Positions 8,562 to 16,968 are shown, counted from the stretch's first letter. The stretch: DNA of 64,000 bases from Vibrio toranzoniae (GCF_024347655.1 NZ_AP025514.1:2914001-2978000); one strand, 5' to 3'. The notes: a model not told the origin generated them from the letters alone. Made by a program: numbers and translations.

Positions 8562-10007
8562 ATGACGACCGAAACGATTAACAAGGCAGAAAAAGGCGGC
8601 TTCTTTGCCAACTTTAAGTTCCCTTCCGCCTACACCATTTTATTTATTCTTATTGCGCTAGTGGCTCTGTTCACATGGATTATTCCAGCAGGCCAATACG
8701 ACCGAGCAATGAATGAAGAATTAGGCCGAGAAGTACCGGTTACCGGCACCTATCAAACGGTAGAAGGTAACCCTCAAGGTGTGATTGATGTACTACTAGC
8801 ACCGATTGACGGCTTCTACGACCACAATAGCTATGAAGCTGCGGCAATCGACGTTTCGCTGTTCATTCTAATCATTGGGGGCTTCTTAGGGCTAGTCACT
8901 AAAACCGGTGCGATTGATGCCGGTATCGAACGCGTCACCGCCCGCTTAGAAGGGCGAGAAGAGTTGATGATACCAATACTGATGGCACTGTTTGCCGCGG
9001 GCGGTACTGTCTACGGCATGGCAGAAGAATCACTGCCCTTCTATACCTTGTTAGTCCCTGTGATGATGGCTGCTCGCTTTGATCCTCTTGTGGCTGCTGC
9101 AACGGTACTGCTTGGTGCGGGCATTGGCGTACTAGGCTCAACCATTAACCCATTCGCGACCGTTATCGCTGCCAACGCCTCTGGTATTCCATTTACCGAC
9201 GGCATCGTGCTGCGTGTTGGCATGCTGATTGTTGGTTGGGGTATCTGTGTTGCTTACGTCATGCGTTACGCAAGAATGGTGCAAGCCGACCCAAGCAAAT
9301 CAATAGTGTACGACAAATACGAAGAGAACAAAGCGCACTTTCTTGGCAACGCAAGTGGCGAAAAACTTGAATTCACTGCGACTCGTAAACTGATTCTGGC
9401 CATTTTTGGCGGCTCATTCGCGGTAATGATTTACGGTGTATCCGTTGCTGGGTGGTGGATGGCCGAGATCTCAGCCATGTTCTTAGCGGCGACCATCATC
9501 GTTGGTATTGTGGCCCGCATGAGTGAAGAGGAGTTTACTTCGAGTTTCATTGATGGTGCCCGAGACCTACTGGGCGTGGCGCTTATCATCGGTATTGCGC
9601 GTGGTATTGTGGTGGTAATGGACCGCGGTATGATCACCGACACCATTCTCTTCTCTGCAGAACAAATGGTCACCGGGCTGTCTTCGGTTATCTTTATTAA
9701 CGTGATGTTCTTCTTAGAGATTCTATTGTCATTCTTAGTACCGTCAACATCAGGTTTAGCGGTGCTCACCATGCCAATCATGGCACCACTGGCCGACTTT
9801 GCTGGCGTAGGTCGCGACCTTGTAATCACCGCTTATCAATCGGCCTCTGGCTTGGTGAACTTAATCACACCGACCTCTGCAGTGGTAATGGGTGGCTTAG
9901 CGATTGCTCGTGTCCCTTACGTGCGCTGGGTTAAGTGGGTAATGCCATTAATCGGTATCTTGATGGTGTTCTGCATCATTGTTCTAAGTATTGGTGCGCT
10001 TATCTAA
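8562..10007 (+). CDS. YfcC/DcuC-superfamily transporter, probably arginine-ornithine exchange
   Basis: This is an inner-membrane permease of the YfcC (C4-dicarboxylate anaerobic carrier-like) family. Its place just upstream of arcA-arcC-arcB suggests it takes in arginine and exports ornithine for the deiminase pathway; that substrate is inferred, not read from the sequence. The 481-aa protein starts with a short cytoplasmic tail, then a first helix followed by the family motif WIIPAGQY, and has about twelve helices in total. Conserved segments are GGTVYGMAEE, GSTINPFAT and the C-terminal ITPTSAVVMGGL. I chose the ATG at 8562, six bases after AGGAG; the ATG at 8556 abuts that site. The FNR box far upstream fits anaerobic use. 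Confidence 0.82.
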   Translation: MTTETINKAEKGGFFANFKFPSAYTILFILIALVALFTWIIPAGQYDRAMNEELGREVPVTGTYQTVEGNPQGVIDVLLAPIDGFYDHNSYEAAAIDVSLFILIIGGFLGLVTKTGAIDAGIERVTARLEGREELMIPILMALFAAGGTVYGMAEESLPFYTLLVPVMMAARFDPLVAAATVLLGAGIGVLGSTINPFATVIAANASGIPFTDGIVLRVGMLIVGWGICVAYVMRYARMVQADPSKSIVYDKYEENKAHFLGNASGEKLEFTATRKLILAIFGGSFAVMIYGVSVAGWWMAEISAMFLAATIIVGIVARMSEEEFTSSFIDGARDLLGVALIIGIARGIVVVMDRGMITDTILFSAEQMVTGLSSVIFINVMFFLEILLSFLVPSTSGLAVLTMPIMAPLADFAGVGRDLVITAYQSASGLVNLITPTSAVVMGGLAIARVPYVRWVKWVMPLIGILMVFCIIVLSIGALI

Positions 10008-10033
10008 AACCAACACACCTCACTTTCTCACTC

Positions 10034-10058
10034 AAAGCCGCTTTCTAGCGGCTTTTTT
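10034..10058 (+). terminator. Terminator after the YfcC-family transporter
   Basis: A perfect 9-bp stem (AAAGCCGCT/AGCGGCTTT) with a 4-base loop is followed by a T run. It separates the transporter from the arc genes, so they have separate transcripts. Confidence 0.88.
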
Positions 10059-10729
10059 ATCACTATCGATACCAACAAGACTCTTCCATCGAAACATCCT
10101 CACAAGCTACACACGCATCATTTAAAGCCTCTCTCAACCTATCTATCTAAACAGCAAAACGTAAACGAGTTGAAGACACTTGCTAGGAAGCCAAACTCAC
10201 CTTTAAACATCGATGCTAAGATTAAATAAAAAGCAACTATTCATCGCTACTATATTTTGAGAAATACTTAGTCACTTATTAGCGTTAATTATATTTAAAG
10301 TAATTTACGCTGTAATAATCAAAGGACGAGTATTGGCTATTTTCATAGAAAACCGGCTTAAAACACCCAATTATAAAGTGTGACCACAACAGCTTTATTA
10401 GCATTTACTTTGTTAACAAATAATTAATTCCACATCCAAAATTAAATATCTAAATAAAAACACTGCATACTTCCAAGCTAAGCACACTCTTATCAATAAA
10501 AATATTCTGCATATATTCCCTCGTAAATTAGATTCCAGTAAGTTTCGTCAAAAAAACGTGCATAAAGTTCCCCAACAGCTAATTATTTAGAATGTATTAG
10601 CCGTGACTAAAAGTGCATAAAGTTTGTTAAAACCCTTAATTTTAAAGGGCTGCGAGAGAAAAAACGATTTGTGATAGATCTCTAAGAATACCTGACTAGC
10701 AGGCGTAATATTAATTCCAGACAAGAGAT

Positions 10730-10746
10730 ATGAATAAATAATTCAT
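10730..10746 (+). promoter_or_regulatory. ARG-box-like operator upstream of arcA
   Basis: ATGAAT-AAATA-ATTCAT is a perfect 6-bp inverted repeat whose half-sites equal the ArgR half-sites TGAAT/ATTCA. The spacer is five bases instead of the consensus four. It lies about 70 bases before the arcA start. Binding is inferred. Confidence 0.5.
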
Positions 10747-10817
10747 TCTTCTCAATTGAAAATAAATAATTACTCTTAGCGATAAAAGTAATTCAAATAT
10801 ATAAGAGAGAGACGATC

Positions 10818-12041
10818 ATGAGTAAGTTCTATGTAGGTTCTGAAATAGGTCAATTACGCCGCGTTCTAGTTCACCGTCCAAGACGCGCACTGACTCACCT
10901 AACACCCTCTAACTGTCACGATTTGCTATTTGATGACGTACTGGCTGTTGAGCGCGCAGGTAAAGAGCATGACGCATTTACTCAAACGCTACGTGATCAA
11001 GGTGTTGAAGTTCTTCTTCTTACTGACTTGCTAGCAGACACACTAGCCGTGCCAGAAGCGAAAGATTGGCTACTAAACTGCCAAGTATCTGATTACCGTT
11101 TGGGTAAAACATTCGCCAATGATGTGCGCTGCTACTTAAGCGACTTACCAAACCTAGAGCTAGCAAAAATTCTAACGGGCGGTCTGTCTTACGCTGAGAT
11201 GCCAATGAAATCGTCTTCAATGATGCAAGGCATGCACGCACCAACCGACTTTATTATCGAACCTCTACCAAACCACCTATTTACTCGCGACACGTCTTGC
11301 TGGGTATACGGCGGTGTCTCTATCAACCCGATGGCGAAACCTGCTCGTCAACGTGAAACCAACCACGTGCGCGCTATTTATCGCTGGCACCCAACATTCG
11401 CGGGCCAAGACTTTATTAAATACTTCGGCGATGAAGAAAATATCAGCTACGACAACTCAACGATTGAAGGTGGTGACGTTCTTGTTATCGGTCGTGGCAC
11501 AGTGCTTATCGGTATGTCTGAACGTACCACAGCACAAGGTGTTGAGCACTTAGCATCGAGCCTATTCAAACACGGTCAAGCGAAACAAGTTATCGCCATG
11601 CAGCTACCAAAACATCGCTCTTGCATGCACTTAGACACGGTAATGACTCACATGAACGAGGATACATTCTCTGTTTACCCTGAGGTGGTTAGTCAAGACG
11701 TGCAGTGCTGGAGCCTAACTGGCGATGAATCAGGCACTGTGAATGTGAAAGAAGAAGGCTACTTCGTAACAGCTATCGAAAAAGCACTTGGCGTAGACAA
11801 GCTAAATCTTATCACGACAGGTGGTGACAACTTCCATGCAGAACGTGAACAGTGGAACGATGCGAACAATGTGCTGACAGTTAAACCAGGCGTCGTTATT
11901 GGTTACGAAGGCAACACCTACACCAACGAAAAATACGACAAAGCAGGCATCACGGTTCTTTCTATCCCTGGAGACGAACTTGGCCGCGGTCGCGGTGGCG
12001 CACGCTGCATGAGCTGCCCAATTGAGCGTGATGGTATCTAA
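10818..12041 (+). CDS. arcA: Arginine deiminase
   Basis: ArcA hydrolyses L-arginine to citrulline and ammonia, the first step of the ATP-yielding deiminase pathway that also counters acid. The 407-aa protein shows the guanidino-modifying fold: [13 protein letters not shown], the EGGDVL motif, [14 protein letters not shown] carrying the catalytic His, and the C-terminal [13 protein letters not shown] with nucleophile Cys397 (aligned with Cys406 of the Pseudomonas enzyme). It is about ten residues shorter than Pseudomonas ArcA. It is the first gene of arcA-arcC-arcB. The ribosome site is a GAGAGAGA stretch. A long hairpin follows the stop codon. Confidence 0.96.
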   Translation: MSKFYVGSEIGQLRRVLVHRPRRALTHLTPSNCHDLLFDDVLAVERAGKEHDAFTQTLRDQGVEVLLLTDLLADTLAVPEAKDWLLNCQVSDYRLGKTFANDVRCYLSDLPNLELAKILTGGLSYAEMPMKSSSMMQGMHAPTDFIIEPLPNHLFTRDTSCWVYGGVSINPMAKPARQRETNHVRAIYRWHPTFAGQDFIKYFGDEENISYDNSTIEGGDVLVIGRGTVLIGMSERTTAQGVEHLASSLFKHGQAKQVIAMQLPKHRSCMHLDTVMTHMNEDTFSVYPEVVSQDVQCWSLTGDESGTVNVKEEGYFVTAIEKALGVDKLNLITTGGDNFHAEREQWNDANNVLTVKPGVVIGYEGNTYTNEKYDKAGITVLSIPGDELGRGRGGARCMSCPIERDGI

Positions 12042-12056
12042 TCACTAAGACGAAAC

Positions 12057-12105
12057 GGCCAAGCTAAGCAATTTTACAAGCTTACGTAAAATCAATAGCT
12101 TGGCC
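12057..12105 (+). other. Composite hairpin between arcA and arcC
   Basis: An outer perfect 10-bp repeat (GGCCAAGCTA at 12057-12066, TAGCTTGGCC at 12096-12105) encloses an inner perfect 7-bp repeat (ATTTTAC/GTAAAAT at 12071-12092) with an 8-base loop. No T run follows, so it is not a simple terminator. It may act in mRNA processing or stability. Confidence 0.7.
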
Positions 12106-12124
12106 AAAATGAGAGAACACAATT

Positions 12125-13036
12125 ATGACTAAGCAAACTGTTGTTGTTGCACTCGGCGGTAACGCCCTACTTCGTCGCGGTGAGCCGTTAGAAGCCGATG
12201 TTCAACGCCGTAATATTGAAACAGCGGTTAAAACCATCTCTGAAATCGCGAAAGTGTACAACGTGGTTCTAGTGCACGGTAATGGCCCACAAGTTGGCTT
12301 ACTTGCTCTACAAGGTTTGGAATACAAAAAAGTAAACCCGTATCCGCTGGATGTCTTGGGCAGTGAGACTCAAGGCATGATCGGCTACATGCTGATGCAA
12401 GAGTTCAAAAACTACCTGCCTAACCGAAACATCTCGTGCATGTTGACGCAAATGACGGTTGATCCAAACGATCCTGCGTTTGCCGATCCAACCAAGCCGA
12501 TTGGCCCGATCTACGAAGAAGCAGAAGCGCGTGAACTAGCGGAGAAGTTCCACTGGATCGTAAAACCCGACGGCCAACATTTCCGCCGCGTTGTACCAAG
12601 CCCACGCCCTACCGGCATTGTTGAGCACGAAGCGATCACACAACTTATCGATGCGGGTCACCTCGTGATTTGTACTGGTGGCGGTGGCATCCCAGTGAAA
12701 AAAGAAAACGGCAAATTAGTCGGTGTCGAAGCCGTTATCGACAAAGACATGTCAGCGGCTTTCTTAGCGAAACAACTGGATGCGGACGCGCTGCTTATTT
12801 TGACTGATGCCGACGCTGTTTACCTTGATTGGGGCAAGCCAACTCAACACGCACTGCGCAGCACCACACCAAGCGAACTGGCGAAATTCGAATTTGATGC
12901 GGGCTCAATGGGGCCAAAAATTGAAGCATCGTGCGAATTCATTCAGCAAGGCGGCAAAGTGGTGGGTATCGGCGCACTCGAAGATGGTTTGCAGATCCTG
13001 CAAGGCCAAGCGGGCACCAATATCACCAAAGGTTAA
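12125..13036 (+). CDS. arcC: Carbamate kinase
   Basis: ArcC transfers phosphate from carbamoyl phosphate to ADP, giving ATP, ammonia and CO2: the energy-yielding last step of the deiminase pathway. The 303-aa protein belongs to the amino-acid kinase fold. It shows VALGGNALL at the N-terminus, HGNGPQVGLLALQ, the RRVVPSPRP segment, VICTGGGGIPV, and DKDMSAAFLAKQLDADALLILTDADAV near the nucleotide site. Length is typical. Here arcC precedes arcB, whereas arcB-arcC order is usual in Pseudomonas. The start has a GAGAGAACACAATT leader. Confidence 0.95.
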   Translation: MTKQTVVVALGGNALLRRGEPLEADVQRRNIETAVKTISEIAKVYNVVLVHGNGPQVGLLALQGLEYKKVNPYPLDVLGSETQGMIGYMLMQEFKNYLPNRNISCMLTQMTVDPNDPAFADPTKPIGPIYEEAEARELAEKFHWIVKPDGQHFRRVVPSPRPTGIVEHEAITQLIDAGHLVICTGGGGIPVKKENGKLVGVEAVIDKDMSAAFLAKQLDADALLILTDADAVYLDWGKPTQHALRSTTPSELAKFEFDAGSMGPKIEASCEFIQQGGKVVGIGALEDGLQILQGQAGTNITKG

Positions 13037-13168
13037 CGCGCTAACGGGCTTTATTATCTTGAAAAACTTAAAGCTTTATAAGCTTAAACCTTGAGAGCTT
13101 TTAAAGCTTGTAAAAACAGAATTAAACGAAACAAACAGAACCGAATAAATTGACTAAAAAATTAAATC

Positions 13169-13208
13169 GCGCTTTCTTGAATTTTCTTTCCCTGTAGCAA
13201 GAAAGCGC
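13169..13208 (+). other. Perfect hairpin between arcC and arcB
   Basis: GCGCTTTCTTG at 13169-13179 pairs perfectly with CAAGAAAGCGC at 13198-13208 around an 18-base loop. It is not followed by a T run. It sits 24 bases before the arcB start codon, close to the ribosome site AAAAAGG. Confidence 0.65.
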
Positions 13209-13231
13209 CTAAATCTAAAAAGGAATACATC

Positions 13232-14242
13232 ATGGCTTTTAACCTACGCAATCGTAACTTCCTAAAACTACTAGATTTCACTCCACGCGAGATTCAACAC
13301 TTGTTAGATCTTTCAATGGAGCTTAAAAAAGCGAAGTACAACGGTTACGAACAGCCAACACTGACTGGCAAAAACATTGCGCTTATCTTTGAAAAAACCT
13401 CCACTCGTACTCGTTGTGCATTCGAAGTTGCCGCATTCGACCAAGGTGCTCGAGTGTCTTACTTAGGCCCATCTGGCTCTCAAATTGGCCACAAAGAATC
13501 AATGAAAGATACCGCTCGCGTTCTTGGCCGTATGTACGACGGCATCGAATACCGCGGCTTCGGCCAAGAAATCGTCGAAGAGTTAGGCGCTTATGCTGGC
13601 GTACCAGTGTGGAATGGTCTGACTGACGAATTCCACCCAACACAAATACTTGCAGACTTCCTAACCATGACGGAATTCGGCCGTGGTAAACAGCTACACG
13701 AAATCAGCTTTGCTTACCTAGGCGATGCTCGCAACAACATGGGCAACTCTTTGATGGTTGGCGCTGCGAAAATGGGCATGGACATTCGCCTTGTCGCGCC
13801 AAAACAGTTCTGGCCACAAGAAGAGCTTTTAGCTCAATGTCGTGAAATCGCAGAGCACACTGGCGGCAACATCACACTGACTGAAGATGTTCAAGAAGGC
13901 GTGCAAGGCTGTGACTTCCTATACACCGATGTTTGGGTATCAATGGGCGAAGCAAAAGAAGCGTGGGCTGAGCGTATTAACTTAATGATGCCTTACCAAG
14001 TCAACATGGAAATGATTAAAGCGACGGGTAACCCACATGTGAAATTCATGCACTGCCTACCGGCTTTCCATGGCGAAGATACCACAGTCGGCAAACAACT
14101 TGCCGCTGAATACCCGCAACTAAAAGACGGCGTTGAAGTAACCGATGAAGTGGTTGAGTCTGAATACTCTATCGTGTTCGATGAAGCTGAAAACCGTATG
14201 CACACCATCAAAGCCGTGATGGTTGCAACATTAGGCAATTGA
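13232..14242 (+). CDS. arcB: Ornithine carbamoyltransferase (catabolic ArcB by context)
   Basis: The enzyme interconverts citrulline plus phosphate and ornithine plus carbamoyl phosphate. In this operon it should run in the catabolic direction, feeding carbamate kinase. The 336-aa protein has the carbamoyl-phosphate site STRTR at 57-61, the ornithine/carbamoyl loop FHPTQ, the second-domain motif DARNNMGNS, and the catalytic HCLPAFH. Sequence alone does not separate anabolic ArgF from catabolic ArcB; position behind arcA-arcC supports ArcB. The gene ends about 100 bases before a strong terminator. Confidence 0.93.
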   Translation: MAFNLRNRNFLKLLDFTPREIQHLLDLSMELKKAKYNGYEQPTLTGKNIALIFEKTSTRTRCAFEVAAFDQGARVSYLGPSGSQIGHKESMKDTARVLGRMYDGIEYRGFGQEIVEELGAYAGVPVWNGLTDEFHPTQILADFLTMTEFGRGKQLHEISFAYLGDARNNMGNSLMVGAAKMGMDIRLVAPKQFWPQEELLAQCREIAEHTGGNITLTEDVQEGVQGCDFLYTDVWVSMGEAKEAWAERINLMMPYQVNMEMIKATGNPHVKFMHCLPAFHGEDTTVGKQLAAEYPQLKDGVEVTDEVVESEYSIVFDEAENRMHTIKAVMVATLGN

Positions 14243-14338
14243 TAAGCTAATCAATTAAGAATCTAAGCAACTAATGATCTAAATAGCTAAGCACGCACTT
14301 GTTGGCAAGACATTGACAAGTTAAGTGCAATAACAGGG

Positions 14339-14393
14339 AAATGCGGGTGGCGTTCTTGGGAATTTGACCTTGAATAAAGCCCGCATTTTTTTT
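14339..14393 (+). terminator. Terminator of the arc operon
   Basis: AAATGCGGG and CCCGCATTT pair around a long loop and are followed by a run of eight or more T, about 100 bases after the arcB stop codon. Confidence 0.75.
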
Positions 14394-14522
14394 CATGAAC
14401 TTGAAGAAAACCTTCCCTAAAAAAAGCCTAAGATTTTCTGTTTCAACAAGGGTTTAAACAAAAGCAAAATGCAGACGTTATTTCGCATAAAAATCCATTA
14501 AATGAATACTTTACAGAAAGTA

Positions 14523-14550
14523 TTGCATGGTATTTTTATCTGAGTATAAT
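14523..14550 (+). promoter_or_regulatory. Promoter of the pyrL-pyrB-pyrI operon
   Basis: A -35 element TTGCAT (14523-14528) and a perfect -10 element TATAAT (14545-14550) are 16 bases apart. Transcription would start near 14557, just before the leader peptide gene. Confidence 0.7.
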
Positions 14551-14580
14551 CCTCCGCAATTTGTCTTAAGAGAGCAAAAA

Positions 14581-14688
14581 ATGAACTGCAATTCTGTCGC
14601 ACATGATTGTCAAACTACACGCCAAAGAGTGGCGTTGGTGTCATTTTTATTTTGCTCTATTGATCGTTTCGAAGCCTCCTATTGTTAG
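14581..14688 (+). CDS. pyrL: pyr operon leader peptide
   Basis: A 35-codon ORF begins after an AAGAGAG ribosome site, 31 bases downstream of the TATAAT box. Its stop codon (14686-14688) lies inside the attenuator hairpin. It spans a T-rich stretch (around 14640-14662) where RNA polymerase would pause when UTP is low. This is the layout of E. coli pyrL, where a ribosome close behind the polymerase blocks the terminator and lets pyrBI be expressed. The peptide sequence shows no clear resemblance to the enteric one, which is expected because its translation, not its product, matters. Confidence 0.75.
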   Translation: MNCNSVAHDCQTTRQRVALVSFLFCSIDRFEASYC

Positions 14689-14701
14689 GGGGCTTTTTTT
14701 T
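14672..14701 (+). terminator. pyrBI attenuator
   Basis: AAGCCTCCTA pairs with TAGGGGGCTT (one T-G pair) around a 4-base loop, followed by eight T. It overlaps the end of the leader peptide ORF and lies 40 bases before pyrB, so it is a UTP-sensitive attenuator rather than an operon end. Confidence 0.88.
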
Positions 14702-14740
14702 GTCCGCAATTTGACTGTATGCATAGAAGGAAGACCCGTT

Positions 14741-15670
14741 ATGGCGCATTCGTTATTTAACAAGCACATCATCTCCATACCTGAGCTCACTCGTAATGAA
14801 CTGGAGCTTATCGTCGACACAGCAGCAAGACTCAAGGCCGAGCCAAACCCTGAGCTGCTAAAAAATAAAGTCGTTGCGAGCTGCTTCTTTGAGCCTTCAA
14901 CTCGAACTCGCCTTTCATTCGAAACCGCCGTTCAGCGCCTTGGTGGCACGGTCATCGGCTTTGATAATGGCGGTAACACATCGCTGGCGAAGAAAGGCGA
15001 AACGCTTGCCGATTCAGTGCAGGTTATTTCCTCTTACGTCGATGCCTTTGTAATGCGTCACCCACAAGAAGGCGCCGCACGTTTAGCCTCTGAATTTTCT
15101 AACGGTGTTCCGATCGTCAATGGTGGCGACGGCGCAAACCAACACCCTACACAGACCTTGCTGGATCTGTTCTCGATTTACGAAACACAAGGCACGCTTG
15201 ATAACCTTAATGTAGCTTTCGTCGGCGACTTAAAATATGGCCGCACTGTGCACTCATTGACGCAAGCGCTCTCAAAATTCAATAACGTGCGTTTCTTCTT
15301 TATCGCGCCAGAAGTATTAGAGATGCCCGATTATATCTGTGAAGAATTAGAAGAGATGGGCATCCAATACAGCACACACACCAGCATTGAAGAAGTGGTG
15401 CCTGAACTGGATGTTCTGTATATGACTCGCGTACAGAAAGAGCGCTTTGATGCATCGGAATACGCGCACATGAAGTCGGCTTACATTCTTACTGCCGAGA
15501 CACTGAAAGACGCGCGCAAAAATATGAAAGTGCTACACCCACTGCCACGCGTTGACGAAATCACTACCGACGTCGATAAAACGCCGCACGCTTACTACTT
15601 CGAACAAGCTGAGAATGGTGTATACGCTCGCGAAGCCCTATTGGCCCTAGTTCTTAACGACACTTTATAA
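14741..15670 (+). CDS. pyrB: Aspartate carbamoyltransferase, catalytic subunit
   Basis: PyrB joins carbamoyl phosphate and aspartate in the first committed step of pyrimidine synthesis. The 309-aa protein shows the carbamoyl-phosphate site [10 protein letters not shown] (STRTR at 53-57), the neighbouring-subunit loop [25 protein letters not shown], the aspartate-binding region MTRVQKERF and [10 protein letters not shown] chose the ATG at 14741 (AGGAAG ribosome site); an in-frame extension upstream would run through the attenuator. It forms an operon with pyrI 15 bases downstream, giving the regulated c6r6 enzyme. Confidence 0.96.
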   Translation: MAHSLFNKHIISIPELTRNELELIVDTAARLKAEPNPELLKNKVVASCFFEPSTRTRLSFETAVQRLGGTVIGFDNGGNTSLAKKGETLADSVQVISSYVDAFVMRHPQEGAARLASEFSNGVPIVNGGDGANQHPTQTLLDLFSIYETQGTLDNLNVAFVGDLKYGRTVHSLTQALSKFNNVRFFFIAPEVLEMPDYICEELEEMGIQYSTHTSIEEVVPELDVLYMTRVQKERFDASEYAHMKSAYILTAETLKDARKNMKVLHPLPRVDEITTDVDKTPHAYYFEQAENGVYAREALLALVLNDTL

Positions 15671-15685
15671 GCAGGAGAAACAGTC

Positions 15686-16150
15686 ATGGTTAAACAAACT
15701 CAGCTACAAGTAGAAGCGATCCGTAACGGCAGCGTCATTGACCACATCCCTGCTCACCTTGGTATAAAAATCCTTAAACTGTTTAAGCTGCATAAAACAG
15801 AACAACGCATCACCATGGGGTTAAACCTGCCATCATCAGCACTCGGTAACAAAGACCTGATCAAGATTGAGAACATCTTTCTGACCAAGGAACAAGCCAA
15901 CCAATTGGCTCTGTATGCGCCGCAAGCCACAGTCAACCAAATTGAAGAGTACAAAGTAGTCAACAAGCTAACCCTTGTGCTGCCAGAGCAAATCAACAGT
16001 GTGTTCGCTTGCCCAAATAGCAACTGTATTTCACACGGTGAACCGGTCGAAAGTAGCTTTAAAGTGCAGCTAAAACACGAAAACGTACAGCTAAAATGTC
16101 ACTATTGTGAAAAAGTATTCTCTCGCGAGATCATGAGCGAAATTCGCTAA
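15686..16150 (+). CDS. pyrI: Aspartate carbamoyltransferase, regulatory subunit
   Basis: PyrI binds CTP and ATP and makes PyrB allosteric. The 154-aa protein has an N-terminal nucleotide-binding domain, with the [14 protein letters not shown] segment seen here as [15 protein letters not shown], and a C-terminal zinc domain. The four zinc ligands are Cys109, Cys114, Cys138 and Cys141, the same numbers as in E. coli. An AGGAG ribosome site precedes it and it is clearly co-transcribed with pyrB. Confidence 0.96.
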   Translation: MVKQTQLQVEAIRNGSVIDHIPAHLGIKILKLFKLHKTEQRITMGLNLPSSALGNKDLIKIENIFLTKEQANQLALYAPQATVNQIEEYKVVNKLTLVLPEQINSVFACPNSNCISHGEPVESSFKVQLKHENVQLKCHYCEKVFSREIMSEIR

Positions 16151-16479
16151 CCCTTAGCGCTATTACCTTTGCTACAAAAAACCACTTAATCCTAATGGAT
16201 ATTTATTCTCAACCTGGAATAAATATCCATTCAACCAAAGAATAAACAACCAAAATAAAAGCATTTAACCAGAATATTGTTTGGTGATCACCTTCAAAAA
16301 GATAACTATCCTTTAGTGTTAGACTTAGTGAATAGATGATCATACATCTCGCATACCCTCCCATCTTTACTTCGGGATTCATCGGTAAGCCCTAATTAAT
16401 CATCGTACTCTACGGCTTTGGGAGTGCGTTCGACGCTATGGACAAGCGATATCCACACGTTGACCTTAAGGAGTTGTTC
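16151..16479. other. Gap between pyrI and the argR-family gene
   Basis: These 329 bases contain a tandem ARG-box-like operator at 16194-16231, a GGTGATCACC palindrome at 16283-16292, and a possible long-range RNA fold (AAGCC/GGCTT and CTCCCA/TGGGAG, about 16358-16425) just before the gene. I see no clear terminator for pyrBI apart from the inverted repeat of the operator itself. Confidence 0.5.
16194..16231 (+). promoter_or_regulatory. Tandem ARG-box-like operator
   Basis: Two 14-mers, TGGATATTTATTCT (16196-16209) and GGAATAAATATCCA (16216-16229), each match the ArgR core TGAAT-W4-ATTCA at 12 of 14 positions. Taken as 18-bp boxes they are two bases apart, which as I recall is the spacing at the E. 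coli argR operator. The whole is also a perfect 15-bp inverted repeat. Confidence 0.65.
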
Positions 16480-16968
16480 ATGAACGAAATCACTGAGCAC
16501 GGTTGCTTGTATTCAGCTGAAGATAAAACACTGACTGCAGCGTGCAAACGCTTGCTACAACAACAAAGCTTTTCGACCCAGAATCAACTGAGAGAGAAAC
16601 TCGTCGACATTGGCTATATAGGTATTAGTCAATCGACCGTATCTCGCATTTTGTCACAACTCGGCGTTGTAAAAGTTCAAAACGCCTGTGGTAAGAAGGT
16701 CTACTGCATAACCGTTGAGAGTGCACCGGTACGTGTCGACGCATCCATCTCCTCGCAAATCGAATTAATTACTCACAACCAAGCCATGGTGATAGTAAAG
16801 ACTCACCCGGGTTGTGCACAGCTGGTCGCAAGATTAGTCGATATCGACCCACACACTGAAATTATCGGTACCGTTGGCGGCAATGACACGGTGTTAATTA
16901 TTCCAAAAGACACGATGAACATTGATGCTTGCGAACAAGTAGTAAAAGCACGTTTGGGCGTCGCCTAA
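16480..16968 (+). CDS. argR: ArgR-family transcriptional regulator
   Basis: ArgR-type proteins are hexameric repressors/activators of arginine metabolism that bind ARG boxes when loaded with ligand. The 162-aa protein has an N-terminal winged helix with SQSTVSRILSQLG (about 50-62) and a C-terminal core with HPGCAQLVARLVD and GTVGGNDTVLIIP. In E. coli ArgR the last motif reads GDDT, with two Asp contacting arginine; here the first is Asn135 and the second Asp136. I chose the ATG at 16480, six bases after AAGGAG, over an in-frame ATG at 16438. It sits by arc and pyr genes rather than mdh, so it may be a second ArgR-type protein controlling the deiminase pathway. Whether the genome has another argR cannot be seen here. 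Confidence 0.88.
   Translation: MNEITEHGCLYSAEDKTLTAACKRLLQQQSFSTQNQLREKLVDIGYIGISQSTVSRILSQLGVVKVQNACGKKVYCITVESAPVRVDASISSQIELITHNQAMVIVKTHPGCAQLVARLVDIDPHTEIIGTVGGNDTVLIIPKDTMNIDACEQVVKARLGVA

Larger units (their letters stand above)
10008..10817. other. Long AT-rich regulatory gap before arcA
   Basis: These 810 bases carry a terminator at the left end and no recognisable gene. Structured elements are an imperfect dyad at 10281-10311 (AGCGTTAATTA, nine bases, TAATTTACGCT), a 12-base direct repeat GTGCATAAAGTT at 10558-10569 and 10613-10624, a CCCTT/AAGGG inverted repeat near 10632-10649, and an ARG-box-like palindrome at 10730-10746. I found no consensus FNR site here. Confidence 0.55.
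14243..14580. other. Gap between arcB and the pyr leader
   Basis: These 338 bases hold the arc terminator at 14339-14393, an ARG-box-like 15-mer at 14484-14498, a perfect 8-bp dyad (AATACTTT, ACAG, AAAGTATT) at 14505-14524 that overlaps the -35 element, and the pyr promoter. I see no ORF in it. Confidence 0.6.

Noticed and set aside
14603..14740. An in-frame N-terminal extension of pyrB.
   Set aside because: It runs through the attenuator and the leader peptide region; family length and ribosome site support 14741.
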